Shown one piece after another: positions 28,261 through 39,790 of a stretch of DNA of 64,000 nucleotides; the stretch's first letter is position 1; the number at the start of each line of letters is the position of its first letter. The stretch is from Glossina fuscipes (lineage: Eukaryota; Arthropoda; Insecta; Diptera; Glossinidae). The stretch covers positions 310,001 through 374,000 of the forward strand of contig NW_023998415.1 of the NCBI RefSeq assembly GCF_014805625.2. Direction: 5' to 3'. The position numbers and the translations under genes were made by a program. The notes beneath the pieces are model-generated. The model saw nothing but the letters and a program-made list of their open reading frames with translations. It made no database searches and was not told where the DNA came from.

Positions 28261-29690
28261 GTGTTTACTTGTTTTTTTATAAACTAAGTTTTATAAAATC
28301 AAAAAAACAAACCACAAAAATTGCTAAAAAGACATATAAATAAATATATTTACTTTTCTTATTTTGACAATAATTAACGATAAATAATTTTTTTTTTTTT
28401 TTTTTTTTTTGTTTAAGATCTCTACAATAATTATTTTGAAAGAAAGTTGTTTAGTTAGATTTTTTATTTATTTAACTGTATAATCTGTGCTATATAACGT
28501 ACCTCCTGTAGATTTTTGATAATTTGATGCATTGTATTTTTAGTTGTTGTTGATAGGTAGAAACACTTTCGAAAGTCGGCTTTCGCTCTGTGTTTTTAAA
28601 AAGTTTTTAATAAAATCAAATATAACAAGTAATAGTTGCGTTTTTATTTCGTTTTTATTTATTTATTTATTTTACTTATTTATTTTATTTTTTATTTTTT
28701 ATTTTTTTTTTAATGAATATTACTGATGTTGTTGTTGTTGCGTAATTAAATTAATATCAGAGAATCCGCACAGCTGTCATAAAACGGTCGTTAATGATTT
28801 CTTATATACGATAAGAAGTTACTAAAATCATTCATTTTACTGGCCAGTAAGTTCATTTGGTAGCAGAGAAACTTTTAACGGCTGCCTTTTATAGATCGTA
28901 AAATTAGCGTTTTTTTAAATTTAGTATATCATATACTGACGCAAATAAATACAAGCTCAAACGTGTACGATTGTAATTAAAGAAAGAAAATCGCTTCTGT
29001 TATTAGTAATATAAATAAGAGTCAATAGAGAGCTATAAAATGACATGAATCGAATGTTTTCATATTCATTATGATAGCAATAAATAAGTACTTGATAATA
29101 TTTAAATTTAACCTATCCGAGTTACTATAGCTTCGCTTGTCTTAAAGGTAAGCACATTCAAATAATCCACAAATATGTTCACTAATCGTAGTGATGATGT
29201 TACGTTTCGTTTATTATAAATTAGTAAACTGGGATCATATGATAATATGTTATTATTAATAATAATAATTAAAAAATGTCAAAGTAATACAAATATAACA
29301 AATTATCTTTGTGCCACGTTTATATAAATATTTTTGAAAATTACATCATTGGTTTTGCTGCGAAATTGACGGCATGTTGCACCATCTTGTTGAAGCCGTA
29401 AAGTGTGTTTAATTTACGTTAATATTTGGATCCACAAAATGGATGAGTCTAAATAGAGGTAAGCAATCGAACTTTAATCGAATTACTCTTACTGAAATTT
29501 TCGGCAGAAACTTTCCAATTTGTCCAAAATTTCAATTTAAAAATCTTATCGATATTGTCCACAAAGAAGTAACAAGTAACCTAACACAGCACAGTCCAAT
29601 TTAATAAAACCTCTGTAAATTTTTTCGGTTTTATGGCGAATCGTCACATCAACTATAGATGACATATATTAATATTATTTCCGCAAAACT

Positions 29691-29850
29691 AGCCGAGTAG
29701 GTAGGAACCGCGACCAACAAGTCGATATTCGCGGCTTCATATCTCACTGCGGTAGAGTTTATTTTGGTCGTAGCTGTAGTTAGTGTCCGATCGGTAAAGG
29801 GATATACTAGAATAGATAGTTGGAATATGCCAGCTACTGTCCGACAGCCG
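29691..29850 (+). mobile_element. tRNA-derived SINE-like element, 5' part
   Basis: The CCGAGTAGGTAGGAACCGCG head, CAAGTCGATATTCGCGG, TGCGGTAGAGTTTATTTTGG and TCGTAGCTGTAGTTAGTG follow the order seen at 31,484 and 10,533. The B box is eroded to GCTTCATATC. The 3' half of the element is not recognisable. Confidence 0.6.
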
Positions 29851-31483
29851 AACCGAAAATGCATAGACAAAGGAGAGAATTGAAAATGGAAATGGTAAAA
29901 AGACAAATCGGTGAACAGACTAGTACTCTTTGATATATATGCATGCATTCATCGTGCCTTCGCTGTTTATAATATTTTTGAATATTACCAACGAACGAAG
30001 AAACTTAGTATGAGCTATTATGGGGGTAGATAAGTACAGGAATAGAACTATTAAGTTAAATTTAACTAAAGTAATTAAATTGACCAACAGTTAATTTAGC
30101 TAATGTAATAAATGTACACATGCATGCATGCATGTATGAAGGTAGGCTTGCGACTCTTTTAATACCCATTACACCAAATAATGCCAAGATACTATTAACA
30201 ATTCTTATGCATATGCATGAAAATGTTTTGCATGTAACAGTTGTTAACATTTGTGATTAAAGCGAGACCAATTCATCATTTGCTAATTAGTGGCCATAAA
30301 TTAAAATTACAAAAAAAAAAATAAATAAAACAGAAAACATTATAAATATATATAAACGTACAGGCGCATGCATATATTTATGCTATACTAATGTATATGT
30401 GGATTTGTGACCAATAACGAGAATATATACATGAACCAGCTTAACAATCACATGTTGTTGTTTTTTGTTGCGGCCACAAGTGTGAACTATGGCTTTTCCG
30501 TTTTTACTAGGATCAAATATATCTCTCTCATGAGCATAAAAACCCACAAAATTAAATTAAATTGTCCTTTAACTGTACCCTACGAGCAATGCAAAGACGG
30601 CATCATAAATTAATATTTGTTTTTACTCTTTTACATTTACTGTACCCCGCAGAGCGTATATAATCGAGATATTCCCATGCCTTGTAAGAAGAAAAAACGT
30701 GCACGTTTAAGTTTCAAAGCAAAATCTCATACGTTCACTTAACACATGTGTAAGCTAATGTCTTTTTGTTGTTGTTAAAACCGCAACAGAGGATATATTG
30801 GCCTTTAAATCTTTATTATATGCATTGTAGACTTTAAATATTTCTGATTAGTTTGAGAAGTCCGCCGCCCTGTTTATCGATATCGGGTGGTTAAACCTTT
30901 CATTTTAAAATCTTAAATAACAAAAATTATAAAGTTGCCCTTCAATGCTATCTTTCTCGCAATATCTTGCCGTAATAAAACATTATTACATTAAGGGCAA
31001 TCGTTAATAAAAATCAAACCGCAAATTAGACAAATTTAACAATCCTTCATAACATATACTTATACTTACTGTACGATTTCTCTCAATTACATTCTGATTA
31101 ACCAGCTAAATAATACAAAACAATCATATGATTAATAAAATGAAATAAGAAATAAAAATTGTAGTAAAATACTGATAATGGATTGCAGAAGAAGAAGAAG
31201 AAGAATAAGAATAAGCCGCGCGAAAACTTTAATCATAATAATCTGATTAACAATTAGTGAAACATTATCTTATCTATTGAAAATTGGAAAGTAAATAATT
31301 TAACTTTTAGTTAATAATGTCAGCTAGAGAAATCTATCTCATCATTAGTAAATCCTCAATTGGAATGAACATATATATCACGGTCTTAAAGCAAAGGCTT
31401 TAACGTCATGCTTTACGAAAATGCTTTATAAATGCAAGCCTTCGTCACCATTCTCAGTAAAGGTTTCGAATATTGATAATACC
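29851..31483. other. Non-coding stretch
   Basis: No exon recognised. Holds a palindromic ATGCATGC run at 30,118-30,134 and a (GAA)n tract at 31,187-31,206. Confidence 0.5.
31187..31206. repeat. (GAA)n microsatellite
   Basis: About six GAA units followed by AATAAG. Confidence 0.85.
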
Positions 31484-31760
31484 GAAGAGTAGCCGATTAT
31501 CAAGTCAGTGTACGCGGGTTCAAATCCTGGTGCGGTAGAGTTTGCTTTTGAGTCGTAGCTATAGTGACTGCTTGCCCAGTCCGCAAAGTCACAATATTTA
31601 CCGGTTAAAGGCATACATCCGCTAGACTGCGATCAACGCCCTATCTATTTCCCTTTCTTCTCGTCTTTTTAGCCGTCAGCGTATTACACGAACGGAGAAC
31701 ATCCGTTGAGTGAAAAAATCGGAAAACGAATTCGACATTACACCAATTCTGACACTAAAT
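31484..31760 (+). mobile_element. tRNA-derived SINE with recognisable A and B boxes
   Basis: Best-preserved copy of this family. An A-box-like TAGCCGATTAT lies at 31,490-31,500 and a perfect pol III B box GGTTCAAATCC at 31,517-31,527. These are followed by TGCGGTAGAGTTTGCTTTTG, AGTCGTAGCTATAGTGA, a CCCTATCTATTTCCCTTTC block and ACGGAGAACATCCGTTGAG. The first ~70 bp resemble a tRNA gene in box order and spacing, but no cloverleaf acceptor stem can be closed, so I call a tRNA-derived SINE and not a tRNA gene. The copies at 10,533, 29,691 and 49,200 share the head. Confidence 0.65.
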
Positions 31761-31865
31761 TCTTCATGTCTTACCATAAAAAATCGCTAGGTTCGAGTAA
31801 ATAATGCCCCATGACTTTTCTGAGCGAATGGTATTACCAACTTTTTTAAGAAAGGATTAACATTC

Positions 31866-32034
31866 CAAGCGGATGAATAATCTCCAAACTCTTGACGCTT
31901 TGAAAACGAATATCCGTCTTGCTACGGCCGAGCTAATGTCCGGTATGTGCGGACAAGTCGACGAAGCTTATTTCAAAAGGATCCAATCATGTAAGATGTC
32001 CCATGGAGGACATTCGAATGATGTTGTATTCGGT
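31866..32034 (+). mobile_element. mariner-like transposase C-terminal relic
   Basis: One frame reads LQTLDALKTNIRLATAEL, then AYFKRIQSCKMSHGG and HSNDVVF before a stop at ~32,034-32,039. The layout matches the last ~55 residues of mariner/Tc1-type transposases of the 'LTPLDYFLWG' kind, which end in a basic Cys/Gly/His-Asn-Asp motif. The catalytic domain is missing upstream, so this is a truncated relic. The related fragment at 51,340-51,590 covers the segment just N-terminal to this one. Confidence 0.65.
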
Positions 32035-32039
32035 AAGTA

Positions 32040-33150
32040 ACAACAAGGTCCAAACAATATATCGAAGAGAAATTTGACCCAAATCTTAACCGAAAACCCG
32101 TTTTATTTACGTTTGCTTTCGGAACCGTAAAATGGATAACGCAATATATATTATGTAGTATTAAATAGTAGATTAAGTTTAAATCGCTGTTGTATTGAAT
32201 TTTTGCTAAATTTTTAGCATTTACTTTAAAATTAAGTCAAAAATATTTTGATTCATATGTGTGGAGTTCATTGAACAACTTATAAACACTTAATTAAGAA
32301 TAATAAATAATTACAGATATGTGCGCTGCCCTCCTAATGCAATCAACGTAAATTAAATAGTATTGAAATTAAAGAAAACATTCTAATGTTGTTGCAGTTT
32401 AAAATCAAGTTTCATTAACGTTCTGTAGTAAAACAACAGGCAACCTAGAATTATTAAATTTTTTTCATCATTCGCATGTATTTATATGTAACTTACTTCA
32501 GCTAGAAGCAGCAGCAGTCATACAAAAACAAAACATTGCCGTACCTCGACAAACTATAAGTAGTTCAGGGCACTAAAAATAAGACACAAGCAGACATCAG
32601 GACGGAAGACAAGAAGTGTACGATAGACGGACGTGATGTGAATTTGGAAAATCGTCTTAATGTAGATGATTGTGAGTTTTTCGCTTATACATTTTCTTCT
32701 TTCTATTCTTAGTATATTTTTCCTAATAAAAACGGCTTTTCCGTTCTATTTTTTTTTCTTTTTTTTTGGGTAAAAGGATATAAAAAACTTTTTCTAACAA
32801 TTTGTTGTGACGACGTGTATGGAATGCAATTTTTTAAATATTGATTTTTATTACAATTACACAAATACATATATATGAAAAAAAATTCTAATGAAAACAC
32901 AGGAACACAAAAATTTATATATATATAAATTTAATATATATAAATTTATCTATATACGTAGTATATATTTATTAAACGGGATATTTATTAAAGGTACATC
33001 AGAAAATATATTTAAATTTATTTAAATAATTGCTATAAAAAAGAAAATGAAATAAATTAAGATGAAATATTTATATTTATATAAACACATAAGTACATAT
33101 AAGTAGATTAAAAACTGCATACACATATATACACAATGCATAATTTACAC
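32040..33150. other. Very AT-rich stretch
   Basis: No exon. Contains the perfect AT palindrome at 32,911-32,932, many TATATA tracts and a short (CA)n tract at 33,146-33,163 just before the R1 relic. Confidence 0.5.
32911..32932. repeat. Perfect 22-bp AT palindrome
   Basis: AAATTTATATATATATAAATTT equals its own reverse complement. A partial second copy follows directly to ~32,948. It could extrude as a cruciform. Probably simple-sequence DNA. Confidence 0.8.
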
Positions 33151-33163
33151 ACACACACACACG

Positions 33164-33994
33164 AGCCGCATCAACTCGTGGCAGCGGAGGTAGCAAAGCT
33201 GCTGGCGCCATTACTATCGAACATGCGGCGCTCTAGTCAAGATGCAAGAAGTGGTAACAGCGACGATACTACACGGCTCTTTCGGTTGGAAAAAGGCGCT
33301 CGATATATCATCGTGTACAAGAGGCATCCAAACACTATACCGGCTTTGTGCTCTAAATATTGGCACCGTATATCGTACGGTGCCGAAAGATGTTCTCGCT
33401 GCGGTCTAAAGAAGACATGTATGTAGCCAAACTTCACAGCTTGCCGGCTGATGCGGCTAAGCAGCGTGCAAAAGGCCAACTGTTGGAAGAATGGCATGAG
33501 CGCTGAAGCAGTGCAATTAGAGATAGATGGAGTCATCGGCTAATACCAGATCTGCGGCCCTGCTTCAATAGGGAGCATGGTGAAGTTGAATTTTATTTTA
33601 CATAAATAATAAGCGGCCATGGTTATTTTAGAGCTTATTTAGAGCTTAAACCTATGTCAGGTTTAAAATACATCAGGACCAATTTTTTAGTTTTTGCAAG
33701 TGTCTCGGGGACGCTGAACGAATATCGAACGGTGAAGACTACAGACGGAAATCAAAAAGTTTCCTCTCCCCGACAACCTCGTTATAAATATGTTGCACGG
33801 TCTGAAAATATGGAAGACGGTAGGAGGGTTCGCCGCAAATATAGTGAGAAAGCAAAGAAACGAGGAACTTCAACGTAGACTTCTAAGTACTGCCTAAACG
33901 GTTACCCTGTCTGTGAACGAATACCAAACCGGTGGTTCCACTGAGCCGTGGTAGATGTATAGGTGGTTTTCCTGTATCAAAAAAAAAAAAAAAA
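33164..33994 (+). mobile_element. R1-clade LINE, 5'-truncated, with poly(A) tail
   Basis: Decayed ORF2 C-terminus on the plus strand. At ~33,251 one frame reads VVTATILHGSFGWKKALDIS, then YRLCALNIGTVYRTVPKDVL, the end of an R1-type RT domain. At 33,426-33,560 another gives AKLHSLPADAAKQRAKGQLL, then RDRWSHRLIPDLRP. At 33,567-33,645 it reads NREHGEVEFYFT, a stop, then ISGHGYFRAYLE, the SGHGCF motif. At 33,769-33,897 it reads PDNLVINMLHGLKIWKTVGG and FAANIVRKQRNEELQRR before a stop. A ~16-nt poly(A) at 33,979-33,994 marks the 3' end. Frameshifts separate the segments, so it is not functional. Endonuclease and most of the RT are absent. Confidence 0.85.
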
Positions 33995-34337
33995 CAAAAT
34001 AAATAAGTAAATATATTTTCATTTTAGTACTCAATACATACGCAATATCTTATTCAAATCCATTCACCTAATCGTAAATATTTCAAATTTTATTTTTACA
34101 CGACTTGGCAGCATTTTGTAGATAATACAAGAACACAAATTAATGCAAATTGAGAAAAACATTTGCAAACTTTATCTCAAACTTCGAACTTTCATAACGA
34201 GATTATTAGACAAAAAAATTCAAGATTCATTTTGAAACTATCAATTAAAAAAAACGAAAATATCTTTACATAATTCTACCCAACGTAAGAAGAAATTTAA
34301 AATGGTCAAATTTCTCGATTTAATTAATTTTTGAATT

Positions 34338-34435
34338 TATTATTATTATTATTATTTTAATTTTAGACTAATGAAATGAATTCTTAGACTAAAAAAAGAC
34401 ATTGAGCACTAGCAACACAGGCTATCGGCTCAATT
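34338..34435 (-). mobile_element. (AAT)n-tailed SINE-like 3' end
   Basis: In minus orientation it reads GAGCCGATAGCCTGTG, GCTAGTGCTCAATGTC, TTTAGTCTAAGAATTCATTTC, ATTAGTCTAAAATT and then (AAT)n. It is about 90% identical by eye to 38,318-38,410. A plus-strand relative at 49,260-49,350 joins the same end to a B-box head. Confidence 0.6.
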
Positions 34436-35959
34436 TTTGAATTTAATCTGATAGGGTTCATAAAAATGTATTTCTTATTCCATACGTGCTTTTTTAGATA
34501 AGTTTTAACATCGCCGCCGTAATTTCAGCAAATAAAAAGACAGATATTCATGCTCATCAAGAATATATACACTTTATATAGCATACTTTTATGCGATACG
34601 AATATTTAGCAAGTTTAATATAATACTTGTAGCTTGCCACATAATACGAACATTAAGCTTGAAAATACTTTCGATATATATTCGAGGCATTTACATGTTG
34701 CTCGTATGCGTTTATAACTATTTCCGAATTAATATTTACTATAAACAATCTATTATTAGTATATACGGATCAAAAATTTTCGTTTCTACTGTAAATGTAT
34801 GGCTACTTTAGGCATATATGTGCGACGATAACGATCATATTCAACCTCAAAATCTAGGATCAAAACTGAGTTCTACTTCTTTGTCGTAGCAATTTTTAAA
34901 TGTTGAGAACTTTGACATGAAATGAACGGACAAACGGAAATAACTAAAACAACTTAATAGCTCATGTACTGCAGCAATGTAACATAATTATGTTATACAG
35001 CGTACACAATGTATTACATAATATATGGCGTACACAACGCCTTTTGAAGAAGTGCTATTCCTGACGGTTACAAACGCCAAATCGAAATTAGCATACTTTA
35101 GTATTACATATAGGATGCATATTACTGAATTCAATCAATAACATTTCCAAACCCTGCATGGCATGTGAAATGTATTTTTCATGCGTTATATCTACACATG
35201 CATTACATGTCGTTTATTTCAGTTATTTTCCTTTTAATAAACTCAAGTCATTTAAGATTGGCATCTTTCACATGCTTGCGCATTGGTTGGTATTTGGTCA
35301 ATTTCTTTTTTCCGCTTCTTTGAACCCCTTCATGTGGAATAAGTCAAATCGTTTCTATTTCGACATTTCGATTTCGTTTTACATATGGATGAATACGTTT
35401 TCCAGTGTTTTCTTGTTTTCTCAAAATACAGCTGCGGGCAAGTGTATATTCAATTTATCTATTTTTTTATCTCTACATACCTATGTAAAGAGTTCTGCAG
35501 CTAAAAATTTTTTTCGAATTAAAAAAGAACTTTTTCTTAGCAGCAACCACGTATATCCAACAATAATAAACAAGTTAGAAATTATAGCAAATAAATGCAG
35601 CATCATAAACTATGGTTAGGATTTTTCATAAGATGGTACTCCCCGCTAAATTGGGCGATTAAAAATGGGATTCTTCTTCCGTCCGTTATTGTGAACCCTA
35701 AGTTCAAAGCGAAGAATGTATGTGCTCGTATGACGGGTAAGTGGCTATTATGTAACTACTAAAACCCAGCTTTATTCGTAAGAGAAACAAATACTTCCTT
35801 AAGAATAACGGTACTATGCCGGTTTGCTTGCCAATGATTCGCGTTACAAAGTATAGTGCGTTTTTCCTACTAATGAAACCTTTGGCACTCAGAATGGTAC
35901 GATTTTACAAGAAAACTCATCATCCAGATTTAAGATAGACCCATCTTTTTATTACACCG

Positions 35960-36150
35960 ATCAATTCAGAAAGTGATTCTAAGCTTGTTTGTCCGTCTCT
36001 CCAATTTGTATTTTTCTGTTCTACTTACAGCTCGCCATTTTTGAGACACTTTTATGGCATACCGGTACATCGACGTCTTTGGGCCAGAGACGAACACTAT
36101 CGAAAATAGTTTGAATGGGTCCACTTTTTCGGCTACAGCCTAAATAAAGT
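35960..36150 (-). repeat. Dispersed repeat copy, minus orientation
   Basis: TCAGAAAGTGATTCTAAGCTTG, TTTGTCCGTCTCTCC, a CGCCATTTTTGAGACACTTTT block, GTACATCGACGTCTTTGGG and CTATCGAAAATAGTTTGAA are shared in order with 28,080-28,250 and 43,390-43,570. Confidence 0.6.
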
Positions 36151-36877
36151 CTTATATTGAAAAATCGTTATATCAATAAAAGTATAAAGGAAAATGGTGT
36201 GAGGCATTCTACGTTCGACCGGGGCTTACTATAACGTTATTGGTTCTTTTGATTTTTAGAAGAAGAGGTAAAGCAGTTCTTTAAAAATTAATATCCTGTA
36301 TAGTGTACATCTTTCTTGGAATTGGAACATAAAGTAAGAATTATTGAGATAAATATTTACATACGACTTATTATAAATTCTTTATCAAAAATTACTGATC
36401 AGTTTGATAGCAACGGTAAGTTCGTGGTTATGATCCGGCTGCTGTTTTATATTTTTTATTAAACGAACTTTGACAAAGAGTACCTAAGATTTATTCGTAT
36501 CGTCCGTTTATAACCTTGAAACCTTAAATAAACTCTGGTATATAAGATTTTGTTATGATGGCAATATGAAATTTCGATAAATAAGTCGAACTTTAAGATG
36601 TGAATTGTGTCACCCTTAAAGTGAAGGCTTCAACAAATTGAACTATGAAAAGAAACTAGAGCAACCGTTGCGACATAACATCAAACGAAGAAAGTGAGAA
36701 AACTCTACGCCTTACTTTAAAACTTTGATGTTAACGTTACGTTTACTATGAGTAGAAAGGCAAGTGACGGGAATATATCACTTTGCTTTGCCATATTCTG
36801 AAAAACATAATATTTGTGCCAAAACGAGCGAATCTAAATTGTCTACTGATTCTGCCATTTAGCAAATGTTCATAGGT

Positions 36878-38130
36878 TATTATTATATATCTCTTGTACT
36901 CGCCCGTGCCCCTAGCCATCCAGTTTTAGAAATCTTATGGATCCCACCACCTCGTTTCGTTCGGAGCACCAAACCGTATCCGGTGTTATAAAATGGTCGC
37001 CAAACATGTCGTGTTTGATCCTGCAGATAGCCTTACATTCAAATGGAATATGATGGGCCGTCTCATTCGACGCTTGGCAGAATCTGCATAAATAGGTATC
37101 GAACAGACCCAAGTTTTTCAGGTGGCACCTGAGGGAATTATGACGGCTGTACAAGGTTGTGATCAAGCGTAGGTCACTTCTTTTTAGTTCCAGCAGCATA
37201 TGTGCCATGCCGGAAGATTTTATAAATCTTTTTGTTTGCCGTTGTCCTACAGCTTGCTTTCAATGGTAATACGATTTTCTCTGTGCCCGTTGCGATACCA
37301 GCCTATTAATATGGCTTCTTGGTACGCCACGGAAACGTTCAAAACCCATCATCATTCCTCGCACCCCTCTGCTAGCTAGACAGTCTAACGTTTTCTTACC
37401 CTCAAACCCCCATTCGCCACTCACACATATTAGGTGTTTGTCGTTGTGCTTGCCTAGATCATTCGATGCTTGAAGGTACTCCAACACAAGTCTAGATGTT
37501 ATCATTCTCCCTTTTGGACCCTGAAAGGCGGGTTGACTGCCGCGATATGTGCAGGTCAGCTTTTTCCTTCCTTAGAGACTTCTGCTAAGAATATGGAGGA
37601 TTGGTATTGCTTTCTGAAAACTTAGACCACAAGCAGCAGCCCCAGTTTTGCCACTTTCCACTTTTGAACAATCGGTGGAGAGTTTCCTTGTTTCCATCCA
37701 GCTTTTAACAGCTGGTCACAGTACTGCGACGCAATGGTCAGGTATCTTGACAAATAGTTCGTCCGTAATATTTTTCAAACCTCTAGACGGTTCCTGAGAT
37801 TTCCCAATTTTAGTTTATCGATAGTGTAAGTAAGTAAGTGCGTAAATAGTAAGTGCGCTGAGATAAGCTTCTTTTTCTGGAACTATAGAAAGAAGTGTTA
37901 TGACCAGCAGCGCTTCTATGGTGTTCAGGATTTCTTCGGTCATGTCAATGCAAGTGAGACGTTACATCTTCACTGCCATTATTTGCTCTACCTTAGGCCA
38001 TTAGGCCAAACTGCATAGGTTAGCATAGGCAGCATTATGGTAGTATAACATTGGTAGATCATTTTTGGGCTTATACCCCATGTTTTGCTGTATGGGCGTT
38101 GACATGCATAGAGCGTTCTCCTTTTTGATT
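36878..38130 (-). mobile_element. RNase H-bearing non-LTR retrotransposon, 5'-truncated
   Basis: Minus-strand ORF2 relic. At ~38,090-38,005 it reads KTWGISPKMIYQCYTTIMLP, then MLTYAVWPNG, the RT/thumb end. At ~37,960 a MTEEILNTIEALLVI segment follows. RNase H begins with WMETRKLSTDCSK at ~37,700-37,662; TDCSK stands for the catalytic TDGSK. It continues to LICVSGEWGFEGKKTLDCLA at ~37,430-37,370 and GVPRSHINRLVS. A C-terminal zinc cluster at ~37,093-37,040 reads CRFCQASNETAHHIPFEC. The 3' end near 36,878 carries an ATAATAATA tail. Frameshifts and stops show it is dead. The RNase H places it in the I/LOA-like group and not with Jockey. About 1.25 kb. Confidence 0.8.
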
Positions 38131-38317
38131 AAAAAATGTCAATATAACTGTAACACAATAGCATTCTAACAATCGAGAAATGCATTTTTTTTTTTAATAT
38201 AAAAAAGAAAACGCAAAAAACAAATTAAATCAATTTTATTAAATAAAGCCATTTTTAGAATTTTGCCAGACTTTGTTTACAGCAAATAGTCATTGAAGAG
38301 AAAAGTACAGAAGAAAG

Positions 38318-38410
38318 TATTATTATTATTATTATTATTTTAGACTAATGAAATAAACCCTTAGACTAAAAAAAAAGACATTGAGCACTAGCGGCACAGG
38401 CTATTGGCTC
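38318..38410 (-). mobile_element. (AAT)n-tailed SINE-like 3' end
   Basis: Same sequence as 34,338-34,435 with few differences, same orientation. It lies about 190 bp from the 5' break of the RNase H LINE. The GAGCCAATAGCCTGTGCCGC end is abrupt, so only the last ~90 bp of the element are present. Confidence 0.6.
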
Positions 38411-38934
38411 TAAAGAAGAAAGTAAAAAACACACAAATTTGGAATTTGTTCAAAAAGTACGTATAACAGCTACAGGCACCTAGTTTATGAATAATATTTT
38501 TCCGGGTTATTGTGTAGTATCGCGTAGTTTTCACTTTTTACTTATACCGTGTGGAGAAAGTCATAAGAATTCTTAAATAGGACCTTCACACTGATCAATA
38601 ACCGATCAAGTTGCAATGCCGTCTTAGCAACGTATATATTATTCAGAGAGGTAGTGACTCATCGACTAAAACAAGTGTTATTCAAAAGAAATTAATACAC
38701 GGCGGACGGTGTAAAAAATTTTAGTTCAATAAATGTAACATTTTCTTGGTGAACTTTTAAGTGTCCGAATTTCCAAATCTTGAAATAGGATCTCGACAGA
38801 TATATCGGCACATCCGATTGTAATCCGATCATGCCCGGCCAATCAACAAATTTCCTAAAACGATTTGTCATCTATCTCCATCGTTAAATACAAAAATTGA
38901 ATCTTACACAGGTACTCAATTGAGTTGAGTGATC

Positions 38935-39790
38935 ACCCCCCGGGGGGAGAGACAATCCCCTAGTAAGGGGGCCTTTCTTACCCCCAGGTGCGCAGATGGT
39001 TCACGGTGTATGGCCGTATGAACCGTCACTCTGGTAAGTGTGAGGCCTAGCTGCACTCGACTGTTCCACTTTGGCTAGGAACTGCCAACCACAACCACCA
39101 CGAGTACTCCCCGAAGGGCCGCACCCAAGCAGTCAGGACTCACAAATTGATCAACGATATTCGTTCAAAAGGGTAAAAAATTTGCGCTCGCTTCCGCCAT
39201 AAGGCTTCCACGGCGCCGTTGATCAATTACCACCATTACCCGCAGGCATCCGTGACATATGTTCAAAAAGTATGTAGGCAAAAGGGGAAAAAGCCTTCCG
39301 TCAAATCCCTTTTTTAATATTTGCATGTACTAATTAATTCTCAAGAGGGTTTTTATTAATTGGCCAAAGAGAAGGCCATCCATCAATTCCTTTTTGTATT
39401 ATTAATTCTACTCTTGAAAAAAAACTTTTATTTCGTTACGACTTTATGAACAAAGTCCATCATACACCCGCAGGCATGCGTGGCTTTGTGAGGCGAGCCT
39501 CCTCACCCCCGTAGCTCACAGTTTATTTTGCAAAGCCTTTGGCATACTTTGGGCGGTTGTAAAACAACCGCACTTGTATTTCGGATTCACCATACATCCT
39601 GGTACAACACCAAGAACTACTTTTCTTCGAGATATATAGGTCTCGGGTATTGCACTGACATGGCAGGGGCGATCTACCATGCACTCGCTAGATTACTACC
39701 TTCAACGTACTTAAATCCATTCAGAAAGTTCCTAGGTAGTAACTTGCTATAGAGTGAAGAGTTTATCTTCCAGCCAACCCCTCCACCATC
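38935..39790. mobile_element. Unclassified GC-rich block with hairpins, probably TE-derived
   Basis: A sharp rise in G/C begins with CCCCCCGGGGGG, a perfect palindrome at ~38,936-38,947, then CCCCTAGTAAGGGG, a 5-bp stem with a 4-base loop. TTGATCAACG and CGTTGATCAA lie 70-80 bp apart. The phrase ACCCGCAGGCAT followed by one variable base and CGTG occurs twice, at ~39,239 and ~39,468. On the minus strand, 39,790-39,530 gives fragments such as LLPRNFLNGFKYVEGSNLAS and PAMSVQYPRPIYLEEK with intervening stops, so a decayed protein may lie there, but I cannot place it in a family. The block differs clearly in composition from its flanks. Confidence 0.45.

Larger units (their letters stand above)
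17630..29690. other. 12-kb AT-rich stretch with abundant microsatellites
   Basis: I find no defensible exon or TE protein here apart from the simple repeats and the repeat copy at ~28.0-28.26 kb listed separately. Open frames such as 19596-19800 (Tyr/Thr runs), 20007-20451 (hydrophobic), 22393-22614 (poly-Ile start) and 23423-23752 translate simple repeats or T-rich DNA. The frame at 21196-21393 is compositionally normal but unrecognised. Confidence 0.5.
33995..36877. other. AT-rich stretch with repeat ends; one unassigned open frame
   Basis: Apart from the SINE 3' end and the dispersed repeat listed separately, the only notable item is the longest frame of the window at 35,158-35,619 (153 codons). 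It is aromatic and hydrophobic with no domain I know. A chance frame is the simplest reading. Confidence 0.45.

Noticed and set aside
31484..31560. Possible tRNA gene
   Set aside because: A and B boxes are present but no acceptor stem can be paired, and several degenerate copies share the downstream body, so a SINE is the better call.
33237..33536. Minus-strand open frame of 99 codons
   Set aside because: Antisense shadow of the plus-strand R1-clade relic.
35158..35619. Longest open frame (153 codons)
   Set aside because: Aromatic, hydrophobic, no domain, no splice or start context. Expected by chance in AT-rich DNA.
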